A stretch of DNA of 64,000 nt from Tanytarsus gracilentus (lineage: Eukaryota > Arthropoda > Insecta > Diptera > Chironomidae), in the NCBI GenBank assembly GCA_038502055.1, contig JAXRKN010000045.1, positions 9,847,501 to 9,911,500 on the forward strand. Direction: 5' to 3'. This document shows, piece by piece, positions 10,275 through 20,394 of this stretch. Both the position numbers and the translations under genes were made by a program. How positions within the stretch are numbered: position 1 is the first letter of the stretch; every line of letters starts with the position of its first letter. The notes beneath the pieces are model-generated. The model searched no databases and was not told the DNA's origin. It saw nothing but the letters and a program-made list of their open reading frames with translations.

Positions 10275-10560
10275 TAGCGCACCCTTTTTATATGCTCATC
10301 TTTCCGTCTGTCCGTCCGGCTGTCATAATGTCCATTTTCATACGAATTTCCTCTTATATGGCTTCATGGGTTTTGTTAAAATCGGAATTGGACCATGAAT
10401 CGATTGGCATTGATGATTTTTGAGGAATATGCATCATGGCCGGCCAGTAGAGCCAATAATGTCCATTTCCAGAACTATGGCTTCATGTATCTCGTTGAAC
10501 TCGTCTTCTGATGCTGAGTAGGATGGAATGATTCTTAAATACACCCACTGGTGGGTTTTG
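10275..10560. repeat. Unclassified insertion specific to unit 1
   Basis: Unit 2 lacks this stretch. It starts near a pyrimidine-rich CCGTCTGTCCGTCCGGCTGTC and contains two diverged copies of a module with ATAATGTCCATTT followed by ATGGCTTCATG (about 10326-10370 and 10458-10495). I found no clear termini and no reading frame. It is probably a decayed transposon fragment. Confidence 0.4.
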
Positions 10561-10892
10561 AAACATTTTAAAAGTATACATGAGGGATTAGAAATTAGAT
10601 TTTAACTCATGTCCACGACTTTTCTTCTTATTTCTCATTTACTTCCTCCACGTGATGTATATGGGCAAAACCAAAGTTCAAAAATTTCGTACTGAATTGA
10701 AAATTTTCAGGTCAATTGAATTTTGCTTAAAAATATTTTTGCATGATGTAAAACCGCATTAATTCTCTAATTTAAAATCAAAAACAAAATCATGTTAGAG
10801 AGATTTTTTTAAAGATTGCGTTTCCTTAAAAAACTTTCTAGTTTTTGATCTCGGCCTTCGCCCATTACCTAAAGCAATTAACTGATTAGTTA

Positions 10893-11507
10893 AGCTGAGA
10901 AATCACTTTAATAGCTCATTGGATTGAGCGTACACTGACAATGTTAAGCGACATTTGTGTCATACTGTGTATTAGATGGGTGACCGTCGAGTGTTTTTCT
11001 CAGTTCCATCCGCCAAGCTCGTTTCTTGTGTTGGTCGTGAGTTGAAATGTGGAACATGAGACACATTGAAATGGAACGGCTTACGCACTTGAATTTCGGA
11101 TGGGCCCATTGCCGTTACACTTATTTCGTGTTTCGACAATGTCGCAGAGCTTAAGAGTGTTGGGCCGTGTGCTGGGTGCGAGTATGACCGATTTAGGCAT
11201 TTGGTGCCTCCACCGCTCATGAATTCGCAGAGAGGTGTCGGCTGCCTAAGGGAAGTGTCGCTAATCTACTGAGGTGTCGGCTGCCTAAAAAGGAAGTGTC
11301 GCTAATCTACTGAGGATTCCTCTGAGTAAAATGGATATCGCTCATAAGGTGCACCTTGCGTATACGAGTCTATCATAAGAGCAAGTAAAAGACGTCTGAA
11401 TAAGATGGTCATTGCAAAAGGGTATAGCACAATATGATCTGTATATCATCAGTGCTTGACTGTCTGATTTACTAATGTCAGCTCCAGTCTGCCCACCACC
11501 GCAATAC
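10893..11507. mobile_element. 615-bp retroposon-like insertion with 5S rRNA-like internal control region
   Basis: The insertion is bounded by a 13-bp direct repeat AACTGATTAGTTA at 10880-10892 and 11508-11520. The flanks join to match unit 2 across the empty site (about 20590-20610). Long target duplications are typical of target-primed reverse transcription. Near the left end, GTTAAGC (10943-10949) and TTAGATGGGTGACCG (10972-10986) have nearly the spacing of boxes A and C of 5S rRNA. TAGCTCATTGGATTGAGCG (10912-10930) also resembles a tRNA A box. No poly(A) tail is evident. A SINE with a pol III head is the best guess. A short minus-strand ORF inside it is not a gene. Confidence 0.6.
11232..11311. 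repeat. Two-copy direct repeat of about 40 bp
   Basis: GAGGTGTCGGCTGCCTAA followed by GGAAGTGTCGCTAATCTACT occurs at 11232-11270 and again at 11271-11311. The second copy has two extra As. It lies inside the 615-bp insertion. Confidence 0.85.
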
Positions 11508-11520
11508 AACTGATTAGTTA

Positions 11521-12410
11521 TTTTTAACTTTAATCATTTTAGCTCATTGAAAAAGTTTTATGGCTAAATGTGCCGGCCGAGCGTGAAAAATAAGATCGGC
11601 TAATGTGTGGCTAATAAATCAATCAAATATAATAAATGTGACACAAATAATCAGAGCTGCTTACTTCACGTCTATCTCCTCTCACGACCAGGACGGAAAA
11701 GAATGAGAGAACGAGAATCGACGCGTGTAACATATAAATTCATTTTTACTTACTTTTTAAACTCTAAGTAAAAGGAATAAATTTTTATTTAATTCGTGAA
11801 AGAGCAAAACTTTTTTTGAACCGATCTAATCAAAGAATTCGCGTAGAATGTTTTGATATCAGCGCGCGGGCATCATATACTTAAAAAAATGTTTAAATGT
11901 GTTGAAAGAACTTCGATATTTTATGGAAGAGCGATAAGAAATAATTTTCGTAAACTTGCTAAAATTATCCGCGAAGGAGGGATTATCAATTTGTATTTGT
12001 GAAAACGAAAACGCAGGGGTTTTAAAAAAGTTACGTTCAATAATTTGTATTATCATCAAAAAATTAAAATTTTTAATTAGAACTTCGCTAAAAATTATTT
12101 CTAATATTTTTTCTTCAACTATTTTGTGCAAAGTAGAATCATTTTAATTAATTTTCCGCTTTATTAAACTTTAGTTTTAATCTTCAAATATTTTTGCTCT
12201 CTCAAAAGGTGCAATTACAGTTCTATGTTATTAGGTTGAAAAATATAAAAAAAAAATGTCACAAAATTAAAAGAGAGAAAAACTTTCATCATTTTGCAAA
12301 TGAAATAATATTTGCATAGAAAGAGAATATAAAGCAAGTTTGAGGACGAAATGAATACAGGGAAAAAAATAGGTGAGAAAGCAAGCGCAGGATATCTAAA
12401 AAATAATGTG
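11521..12410. other. Spacer between the giant genes, 3' flank of copy 2
   Basis: No gene is seen. Most of it (11725-12405) is the part of the duplicated unit that recurs at 21835-22525, with many small differences. Short ORFs on both strands here are not conserved between the copies. Confidence 0.6.
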
Positions 12411-12524
12411 AAGGAAGGGAAGAAAAGATGGTGAAAAATTAAAACCAATTGAGTTTAGAATTTAATACGGTGAAAGTTGTGCTGAAAAAAATTCAAAAAG
12501 CTTGGAAATTATTTTTTTTAAACT

Positions 12525-12530
12525 TTTATT
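12525..12530 (-). terminator. Poly(A) signal, giant gene copy 2
   Basis: TTTATT on the plus strand (AATAAA on the minus strand) lies 30 bp after the stop codon, at the same place as in copy 1. Confidence 0.55.
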
Positions 12531-12559
12531 TTTTCTGTTCTTATAAATATTTTATTTAT

Positions 12560-15500
12560 TTAATTTTTATAATATTCAATCATAGCTTCTTTCATTATTC
12601 TTAGCTTTGGATTATTTTTAATCATATTTTCTGATATTTCAATTCTTAAAAATTCCTTAACTTCATTTTTATTAAAATATTTTTCATAGACTTGAGCAAA
12701 AAATTTGAACATTTCGACAGAATTATTCAAAATTGCACATTGTATCGGAAGATGTTCATCGTGTGCTGTTTTTTCAGTTAACATTTTCTTAAATTCATCA
12801 TGACCAATAATTTGAGCAAGGATATCAAGTAAGAATTCTTTTGTGGGTTTGTTAGGAGTTTGAAACCAATTGGAATCGATATTAGATAATGCTGCACAAT
12901 GAATGACATTCAGTTGATTTTTAGTTTTCAAAGTCAAAATTTCTTGTTGTTCTATTTTAGGAATTTTTTCTTTAAATTTATCAAAAACTAATTTCAAAAT
13001 CGTAATCGTACCCCATCGAGCTAAGAAATGAAAAAAATTTTCGCCTTCGTTGTCAGCTTCATAAATAAAATCTTGAAGCTCAAAATATTTGCAGTAGACT
13101 TTTTGAAAAAGGTGCGAAATTGAATCTTTCTTTTTTCCTAAAAGTGAAAGTTGCAAATAATTTCTATTTTTACTGCTTTTCTCTCTTAAAAAGTTCCTAA
13201 CCTCATCCTCGTCGGAAAAAATTTTCTCCATTTTTGAGCAAATAAATCGAAAAATTTCTTCAGACTTTGCTGAATAAGAAGCGATTTGGAAAAAATTTTC
13301 ATTTCTTTCACAGCGTTCGTAAAAGATTTTTTTCAATTCATTTCGCGAAAAATTTTCCTCATAACATTTCCAAATGAACTTTATTGACGCGAGGTTCCAA
13401 TTGTTCGAAGCCATAGACAGTAAATTTCTCTTTTGCGAAAAATCACCTCTTGATGTCAATAATTCTTTAAATTTATCTTTACCGAGAACCTTTGAGAATT
13501 TTTCCAAAATTAATTTTGCATCTCGATTTTGTCCGAAAGCCGGAGCGAATGTCAAAATATTTTCCTTACTAGTAAATTTTTCTAACTTATTTAACGCACA
13601 ATTAATCATTTTGAATGAGCCACGTGGCACAAGGTAATGAAAGAAATTTTGCCCTAAAACATCCTTTTCAAAAACAAAATCTTCAGGATCAAAAAATTTG
13701 CAATAAATTTCATTAAAAAGGAAGTCAAAAGTGAATTCGTTTGGTATCGTTAAAGATACTTGCAAATAATTTTTCTGATCATATCCTCGTTCCTTAAGAA
13801 AAATTTTTATTTCATTTTCATCTAAAAAACTTTCAATTTTTGAATAAAGAAATTTATAAATTCCAGTCGAGTTTGCATGATTTGAGGCGAGGTGGAAAAA
13901 GTTTTCATTTCCTTCGTCTTTATCAATTAACATTCGCTTAATTTCATCTGGACTTAAATTCTCTTCTATCATTTTAAAAACAAGCTCAATGCACTCTAGG
14001 TTTGGATTTAAAACCACATGCGAAATAAAATTACGATGTCGATGACCATCCTTGGTTCTAAGCAAAAGATTAAATTCATCATTTGAACAAATTTTAAAAA
14101 TTTTGTCAAATATAGTTTGCAAATTTTCTTTCGTTGTGAGACTCAAAGCTAAAAATAATAAATTTTCATTTCTTAGATTTTTGAGAAAAATCAATTTTTT
14201 CACTTCTTCTTCATTTCCACAGAAACTTTCAGCAATTTTGAAACATTTTTGAAACATTTCGGGATGATTTTTATTTTCCAACGAAAGTTGCAAAATATTT
14301 GCACCGGAGTTTTCTTTTTTCGAGAAAAAGTTTTTTAAGTCGTGAAACATTTCAGGAATTTTTGACCATAAGAAGTCAAAAATAATTGTTGTTGAATATT
14401 TAGCAGCGAGGTGTAAAATGTTAAATCCGTTGTTGTCGACAACTTCGTAAAATTCTTTTACCTCATCTTGTTTGAAAAAAGCGGAAAAAAATTCGTAAAA
14501 TTCGGTGAAATTTTTCTGCTCGTAAAAAACTGAAAGATGAAAAATATTTCGACCTTCTTGATCTTTTAATTTAAAGAATTCTTTTAAATCTTCAGAGTTT
14601 AATTTACCGTTAAAAATTATCTGTAAAATGTTGCAATTCATCTCAATATGGATGAAAGTCTTCAAGTCGTGATTTTGATGAAAAATTAGAGTTTTAAGTT
14701 TTTTTTCATCGAGTAAATTTTCAATTTTTTCATAAAACGTTTTAAGGTTTTTTTCTCTTCCGCTTATTAAATAACTTAAAATTGTATTTCCATTTGTATC
14801 AATGACTGATAAAAAATTCTTAAAACATTTTTCACCATAAAACTTTAAAATTTTATCTAAAAAGTCTGAAAATTTTTTATTTTGCTTAATTTTTGGTAAA
14901 ATTTCCATCAAGTTTGTTTTTCCTGTCTCATCATCTTTGTATTCAATTAAATACTCGAAAATCTCTTCATTGATTATTAAGAAAAGTTCAAAAAATTTCA
15001 AAAGACATTCGTTTGCTGAAAATCTTAAAATATCCATTGACTTTTCCACGTGCTTGTAAAATTTTTGCGAATTTATTTTAATTTTCAAACTTTTAAAATT
15101 AATCTTTTCGAGCATGTCGTTTAAAAGCATTCTTGTGATTAAAAATTTTTCCTCATTTAAAACTCTCGTTAAAATAATTATTTGAGCTTTTGAGAAATTA
15201 TCAAATGTTTTGAACATGTGTATCAAATACGAAGCGATCAAAAATTCCGCATAAGTTTCATGATTGAATCTTAAGTTTTTTTCTTTATCATAATTTGTGA
15301 TTCCACCCCGAGAAATTTCTTCCAAACTCCATTCCTCAGGGTTAAACTTTAAACCCAAACTTTCTGCAATTTTATTACCAAAAATGTAAATAATAGCATG
15401 ACAATAATACACCCTTAATATAGTGTCAGTTTTTGCTGCATTTTCTTTAACTTTTTCAGGAAAGCTCAACTGTAAAATTTCCAAATTTCCTTGAAAAATA

Positions 15501-18500
15501 ATTTTTTCGTAGACTTCTGAAATGTTCAACTTTTCAATTTCATCAGTTTCATTTTTATAAAATTTCCCGAGACCTTCAACAATGAGCGGAAGTCCGATGA
15601 CACTTGTAGTTTTTGAAATCATTTTAGAAATTTTTTTCACCAAAGTCTTAGCACTTTCTTCAGAATAACCCCAAATCATCTTTAAAAATTCAACTTGCTC
15701 ACTTTCATCTAAAACTTTTAGTTTATGAGCTAAAATATCGAGTTCAAATTCGAGATCATGCTCCAAGTGCGTTCGAGTTGTAATCCAAATTTGATTTTTA
15801 TTTCCCTGAGCTTTGAAAAGTTTAAAGAGGTTTAAAGTTTCTTCCTTGCACTTTGGTGAAATTTCGTCAAAAGCGTCAAACAAAATTTTCACTTCACCTC
15901 TTGAGAATTTTTCAATGAAAATATTTTTCTCTAATGCATTTAAATTTAGGATTTTGATAATAAAATCTTGAAAATTTTCTCCGACGCCTTTAGAGAGTTC
16001 TTGAATGTGATCTTTGAGTCCAATAAATAAAATCCAAAATTGAGGAAATTTTTCAAGTAAATTGTCATAAACAGCCCATAAAACTGTTGTCTTCCCACTT
16101 CCAGCTTGATCTGAGATCAGCACGATAAGATTGTCTGTAGTTTTAAAAATAAATACATCGAAAGAAATTTCTTCAAAAGTGAAATTAATTGTTTCTTCAC
16201 TTGCCCAGGACTTTTTGAGTAAAGTGTTAATAATTTTTACGTCATCAAAGCTTTCATGAAAGTCAACTTTTCTTTTAAGTTCAAACTTTCGTGATATAAA
16301 ATTTATTTTCTCTCGCTTCGGTACACAATTTATTTTTATTTCTTTGTCAGAAAATAGAATTGTCAAAATTTCGCAGGTAAATTGATCAGAAGAATCGAAA
16401 AATTCTGAAACTTTAAACTCTTTATTTTGAAAAATTATTTTTTTATCCAAAACTTTAATCTTGAATTGTTTATTAAGTTCATTCCACTTGTGATTGATTG
16501 GTTGGAAATTAATATTTAAAGCATTACTGAAAAACTTGGCATTTTTTAAATCGCACACGAAAATAGTCTGAAACTTTAAATTTTCCAGGAAATTTTTAAT
16601 TAGTGAAATATTAAAAGTTTCCACATTTTTAAGAAAGACAAAAACTCTTTCAATTTCTGGACTTTCAATGACACTCAAAAGTTTATTTCTAAAATTTTCT
16701 TGCGTCAAACTTTCGAAATCAACAAAAATATTTTTAATTTTTGCATGCAATTTATTTTCAGATTTTTCAAAGATTTGTTTGAAAATTTGTAAAAAAGTTA
16801 AATTTGGAAAATTCGAGCTAAAAAGAATTTTTTGAGATTTGTCGCTGTCAAAATTAATTTCTGAATTTATGAAACGTGTTGACGATTGGTTTTCACTTAA
16901 TTTTAAGCGCTTTACAAATTTTTTTTCTTGAAACTTTGTTTCATGATAAATTTTAGAGCTTGTTGAAGGTTCAAAGTGCATGCTATCTGCAAATCTTTCA
17001 TCATCATTATTATCAGAATCGGATTCGCTTAAATTAAAACTTTCTTCAAATTTAGAATTAATTTCATTGATTTGACAAATATTTTGAATTTTTAAATCTG
17101 GAAGAATGAAATCATTAAAAAACTCAAAAAGCTCTTTATAAGTTTTTTCCAATTCTTCGAGTTTTTTAGGCTCATCTAAATATCGAGCGATCATGTGAAT
17201 CGATCTGACCGCGAGTTCGACTTTCATTCTTGTAATATCTGCTGCCTCATCATTATAGATGTTAAAAACCAACGAAACTATTGGATTTGCACCTTTTTCA
17301 TTTTTACGACACTTCAAATAAATGCTTTCAAAAATTTCATCCCATTTTTTCTCTCTTTCGATATCGCTTTTGCAATAAGGAAGGCAACCATTCTGATAAA
17401 TAAGTTCAAGCACTAAATGAGTCATCTCGTGTGCGAAAGTTCCATATTGCTCAACTTTGTTATAATTTTTACCAACATAAACTATTTTATTTAGAGGATA
17501 AATCAATCCCATCATGTCGTCATAAGCATGTGGATCCGGCGAAATCACGCTTATATTTTTAAAATCAAAAATAATTTTTAAAAATGCGCAATCAGCTGCG
17601 TGCCTTAAAATTAATTCGATTTCTTTTCTTTTGCTTAATTTTAAAATCATTTCACGAATTTCTGAAAAACTTATTGAACCAGAACATCCGTGAAGATCGC
17701 ACTTTAAGCATAAAATATTTACAAAATTCAAAGGATTTGATTTCGAATATTTTAAATTTAAGTTTTGAATTTTAACTTTTTCCTCGAAGGAAAGACTTGA
17801 AATTTTATCAATTAATTTTTCCTCATCAAAAACCATAAAATTATTTGAAAGTAAAAATGCATAAATCTCAAATGCTTTACTATCGATAGATTTTTTGAGA
17901 GCGCAAACTTTTTTATCGTCTAAACAATATTTATAGTCTGGAAAATTTCTTACAAAATCTTCAACGGTTTTAAAATCGTTTTTCTCAATTGCGTCATGTA
18001 ACTTTGTGAAAATACTTAAATCACTTAAGTAATTTTGCTCGAGAAGTTGTAAAAAGTACAAAAAACTGTGAAAGTTATTTGCTAAGTAATTTCTTCTGAT
18101 TTCACTCCACTTGTCGACTCCGACATGATTCGCAAAAATCATAGAGTTTTTGGTAATTATCTTAAGGACTCTAAATAAATTATTTTGTGCAATTTTGTGG
18201 AAAAATAAATTTAAATCTGAATTATGATGCGATAAAATTCTCTCAACTAAACAGTCATCGACTTCACTCGGATTAAATTTAGATAAAACTATTAAAAGTA
18301 TTTCTAAATCTTCAATCGCATGATTTAAAATTTCTTCAGATAATTTCTTTAAGTAAAGCAACAAAATTCTCATTAAATTTTTGTCTTTTTGCATTAAAGC
18401 ATTTTTAAATAAAATTTCCACATCATTAATTTTTAATTTCTCTTTGAGTGCATTTAAACTTAAATCAATTATTTTCGTTTCTAATGAACAAGCGATCTCT

Positions 18501-18937
18501 AAAAATCCATTAACTGTTAGCTTAAATGTTTGAGGATTAAATTTTAGTCGCGCCAAGTTAGTTTTATTGAAAATAACTTCAGATAACTCCAAAGAGTTTT
18601 TTTGCTTTTGAAAAAACTTTGAGCTTGTTTTTTTTTCTTCAATTTTTGAGTAAAATTCAACAAGATACCATTTGCTATAATTTAGTCTCTTGCGTATTGA
18701 ATCCAAAATGTTTGTGCTGATTTTAATATTTTTTTGCAACTCAATAGAAATTACAAAAACGTTTGTCAATATCTCACAGTTAAAATCACTCAAAGCAGCT
18801 TTGATCTCGTTTTCATCCTGACATCCAACCACGTGGATCACAAAAGCATCGAGGTAGTTTTCATTGTTGATTTCTGCAGGTTTATAAAATTTAATTTTGT
18901 TGATGGTAAACTCCTCAGCTTTATTTTCATCATCCAT
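12560..18937 (-). CDS. Giant intronless NACHT-type NTPase with HEXXH zincin-like segment and ankyrin-like repeats, copy 2
   Basis: Tandem paralogue of the gene at 3332-9724, with 2125 residues, intact, the same start (MDDEN) and the same C-terminal motif ending in EYYKN. HEMTH is at 503-507, YNDEA with E564, Walker A K949, Walker B D1021 and the TTR arginine R1055. The NTPase core is nearly identical to copy 1 over roughly 150 residues. The ankyrin-like region and the segment before the NTPase are clearly more diverged. Around residue 770, copy 1 has an insertion (SSNSSEDDL and neighbours) absent here. Both copies keep every motif, so both look functional. The cytoplasmic location is inferred from the lack of a signal peptide, and the function is unknown. 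Confidence 0.88.
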   Translation of the reverse strand: MDDENKAEEFTINKIKFYKPAEINNENYLDAFVIHVVGCQDENEIKAALSDFNCEILTNVFVISIELQKNIKISTNILDSIRKRLNYSKWYLVEFYSKIEEKKTSSKFFQKQKNSLELSEVIFNKTNLARLKFNPQTFKLTVNGFLEIACSLETKIIDLSLNALKEKLKINDVEILFKNALMQKDKNLMRILLLYLKKLSEEILNHAIEDLEILLIVLSKFNPSEVDDCLVERILSHHNSDLNLFFHKIAQNNLFRVLKIITKNSMIFANHVGVDKWSEIRRNYLANNFHSFLYFLQLLEQNYLSDLSIFTKLHDAIEKNDFKTVEDFVRNFPDYKYCLDDKKVCALKKSIDSKAFEIYAFLLSNNFMVFDEEKLIDKISSLSFEEKVKIQNLNLKYSKSNPLNFVNILCLKCDLHGCSGSISFSEIREMILKLSKRKEIELILRHAADCAFLKIIFDFKNISVISPDPHAYDDMMGLIYPLNKIVYVGKNYNKVEQYGTFAHEMTHLVLELIYQNGCLPYCKSDIEREKKWDEIFESIYLKCRKNEKGANPIVSLVFNIYNDEAADITRMKVELAVRSIHMIARYLDEPKKLEELEKTYKELFEFFNDFILPDLKIQNICQINEINSKFEESFNLSESDSDNNDDERFADSMHFEPSTSSKIYHETKFQEKKFVKRLKLSENQSSTRFINSEINFDSDKSQKILFSSNFPNLTFLQIFKQIFEKSENKLHAKIKNIFVDFESLTQENFRNKLLSVIESPEIERVFVFLKNVETFNISLIKNFLENLKFQTIFVCDLKNAKFFSNALNINFQPINHKWNELNKQFKIKVLDKKIIFQNKEFKVSEFFDSSDQFTCEILTILFSDKEIKINCVPKREKINFISRKFELKRKVDFHESFDDVKIINTLLKKSWASEETINFTFEEISFDVFIFKTTDNLIVLISDQAGSGKTTVLWAVYDNLLEKFPQFWILFIGLKDHIQELSKGVGENFQDFIIKILNLNALEKNIFIEKFSRGEVKILFDAFDEISPKCKEETLNLFKLFKAQGNKNQIWITTRTHLEHDLEFELDILAHKLKVLDESEQVEFLKMIWGYSEESAKTLVKKISKMISKTTSVIGLPLIVEGLGKFYKNETDEIEKLNISEVYEKIIFQGNLEILQLSFPEKVKENAAKTDTILRVYYCHAIIYIFGNKIAESLGLKFNPEEWSLEEISRGGITNYDKEKNLRFNHETYAEFLIASYLIHMFKTFDNFSKAQIIILTRVLNEEKFLITRMLLNDMLEKINFKSLKIKINSQKFYKHVEKSMDILRFSANECLLKFFELFLIINEEIFEYLIEYKDDETGKTNLMEILPKIKQNKKFSDFLDKILKFYGEKCFKNFLSVIDTNGNTILSYLISGREKNLKTFYEKIENLLDEKKLKTLIFHQNHDLKTFIHIEMNCNILQIIFNGKLNSEDLKEFFKLKDQEGRNIFHLSVFYEQKNFTEFYEFFSAFFKQDEVKEFYEVVDNNGFNILHLAAKYSTTIIFDFLWSKIPEMFHDLKNFFSKKENSGANILQLSLENKNHPEMFQKCFKIAESFCGNEEEVKKLIFLKNLRNENLLFLALSLTTKENLQTIFDKIFKICSNDEFNLLLRTKDGHRHRNFISHVVLNPNLECIELVFKMIEENLSPDEIKRMLIDKDEGNENFFHLASNHANSTGIYKFLYSKIESFLDENEIKIFLKERGYDQKNYLQVSLTIPNEFTFDFLFNEIYCKFFDPEDFVFEKDVLGQNFFHYLVPRGSFKMINCALNKLEKFTSKENILTFAPAFGQNRDAKLILEKFSKVLGKDKFKELLTSRGDFSQKRNLLSMASNNWNLASIKFIWKCYEENFSRNELKKIFYERCERNENFFQIASYSAKSEEIFRFICSKMEKIFSDEDEVRNFLREKSSKNRNYLQLSLLGKKKDSISHLFQKVYCKYFELQDFIYEADNEGENFFHFLARWGTITILKLVFDKFKEKIPKIEQQEILTLKTKNQLNVIHCAALSNIDSNWFQTPNKPTKEFLLDILAQIIGHDEFKKMLTEKTAHDEHLPIQCAILNNSVEMFKFFAQVYEKYFNKNEVKEFLRIEISENMIKNNPKLRIMKEAMIEYYKN

Positions 18938-19256
18938 TGTGAGTTGAACTTAAAGAAAAAAAATTTATTAAAATTTAATTTCAACATTTTCATTCGGTCA
19001 TAAGGCACAACTGAAAGTAGAGTTAGTAAATGAGGTAAATATGCTCGAAGTATTAGATGATTTCCTATAAAATTGTATTTAAAATTATAGGAAACATTCT
19101 GGTAATTCGCTGATATTCACCTCAAATGCAAACTCTAACTGAAACTTTAAAATCCATTTTTTTTAAATTATCTATGTATTAAGTGTCTATGTCTTGACCT
19201 ATCCAAATATTTTCTTCGTAAATTTCGTAAATATAGCAATATTTACTTGAATCACC

Positions 19257-19333
19257 TTTATGCCAAATTTATTGAACGTGATTAATTTTTATCACCGTTT
19301 CTTATCAAAAAGTAGAGACTTTACTTGTATTGA
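19257..19333 (-). promoter_or_regulatory. 77-bp conserved block upstream of giant gene copy 2
   Basis: This is the counterpart of 10193-10269, with two differences over 77 positions. It lies about 320 bp upstream of the start codon. Neighbouring DNA on both sides is much less alike between the units. A promoter, enhancer or 5' UTR exon is possible. Confidence 0.45.
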
Positions 19334-19573
19334 CAAGTAAACATAACCGTTTTAAAATATATTAGATGATATTAGATTTCATGTCATGTACACGTCATGT
19401 ATACGAAAATTTTCCATTAAAATGGTCATTTTTTTATTTTAAATTAAAGATTTAATGATCTTTTACAGTATGCAAAATGAATTCGCTAAAAATATTTAAA
19501 TTTCTTGTAAAAATTTAAATTTTAAGTTGTTCGTCACATCGACGAGACTATGATAAGACGAACACTGAGCAAC

Positions 19574-20394
19574 GAGTGTAGCTCGTTTATCCGCCAGAAT
19601 TTCTATAGAAATTCTATAGAAAATTCTATAGAAATTCTATGGATTTTCTATATAATTTCTATAGAAAGCTGTAGAATTTCTATAGAATTTCCATAGAATT
19701 TTGTTCTATAGAAATTCTATGAAAAATTCTATAGAATTTCTATAGAATATTTCTATTGACATTTTTTATTGATGAAAAAATATTATTTTTTTAACATCAT
19801 CCAATTCAATAAATTCACAATTGGAAAATTATTGATGGTTTCTTTTTGTAAAAGGGATAAATGAGTGGGATTAGGTTAAAATTGTTGATGGTTTCTTTTT
19901 GTAAAAGGGATAAATTCCAAATTAAAGTGAAAAAATGTGCGTTTTTTGCAAAAATCGGTAGCCCACAATTTTTATACATTAAGTTTTGTTCTCTTTGTAT
20001 ACTTTACGTGTATTTTCTCTAACCTAATAACTCCAAACTCACACTTTTCGCTTAAAAAATGTTGATTTTTTTGTTGTGAACAAAAGAATAAATTTAAATA
20101 ATAAATTCCAAGAAAAGTTCGATAGAAAAGTCCATTGAAAGTTAAAATTGACAATATTTTTTCATCAGTAAAAAAAGTCAGTAGAAATTTTCCATAGAAA
20201 TTCTATAGAATTTTCCATAGAATTTCTATAGAACAAAATTTTCTATAGAATTTCTATGGAAAATATTCTATAGAAATTCTATGGAAAATTTTCTATAGAA
20301 AATTCTATGGAAATTCTATAGAAATTCTACAGCTTTCTATAGAATTTTCTATAGAATTTCTATAGAAATTCTGGCGGATAGACGAGCAGGTCCC
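19574..20394. mobile_element. Foldback element with long arms of TTCTATAGAA palindromes
   Basis: The two arms, about 19574-19790 and 20150-20394, are inverted copies. The outer part contains GCTCGT(T/C)TATCCGCCAG, followed by tens of short palindromes related to TTCTATAGAA. The 9-bp CTGAGCAAC flanks the element at 19565-19573 and 20395-20403, probably an 8-9 bp target duplication. The centre (about 19790-20150) has no long ORF. It does hold a 31-bp direct repeat (TTGATGGTTTCTTTTTGTAA and following) at 19832-19862 and 19884-19914. It is absent from unit 1, so it inserted after the duplication or was lost there. It is a non-autonomous DNA transposon of foldback type. Confidence 0.8.

Larger units (their letters stand above)
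3184..12410. repeat. Tandem duplication, unit 1 (about 9.2 kb)
   Basis: Blocks of this unit match unit 2 in the same order and orientation: 3184-3331 with 12411-12559 (3' flank), the giant genes, 9725-9953 with 18938-19170, 10193-10269 with 19257-19333, about 10735-10879 with 20450-20600, 11521-11580 with about 20720-20780, and 11725-12405 with 21835-22525. Between blocks, this unit carries private insertions (9962-10136, about 10275-10560, 10893-11507). The order of blocks shows a head-to-tail duplication whose junction lies near 12410. The alignment is by eye. Confidence 0.85.

Noticed and set aside
10972..11220. Minus-strand ORF of 82 codons
   Set aside because: It lies within the 615-bp retroposon-like insertion and has no domain.
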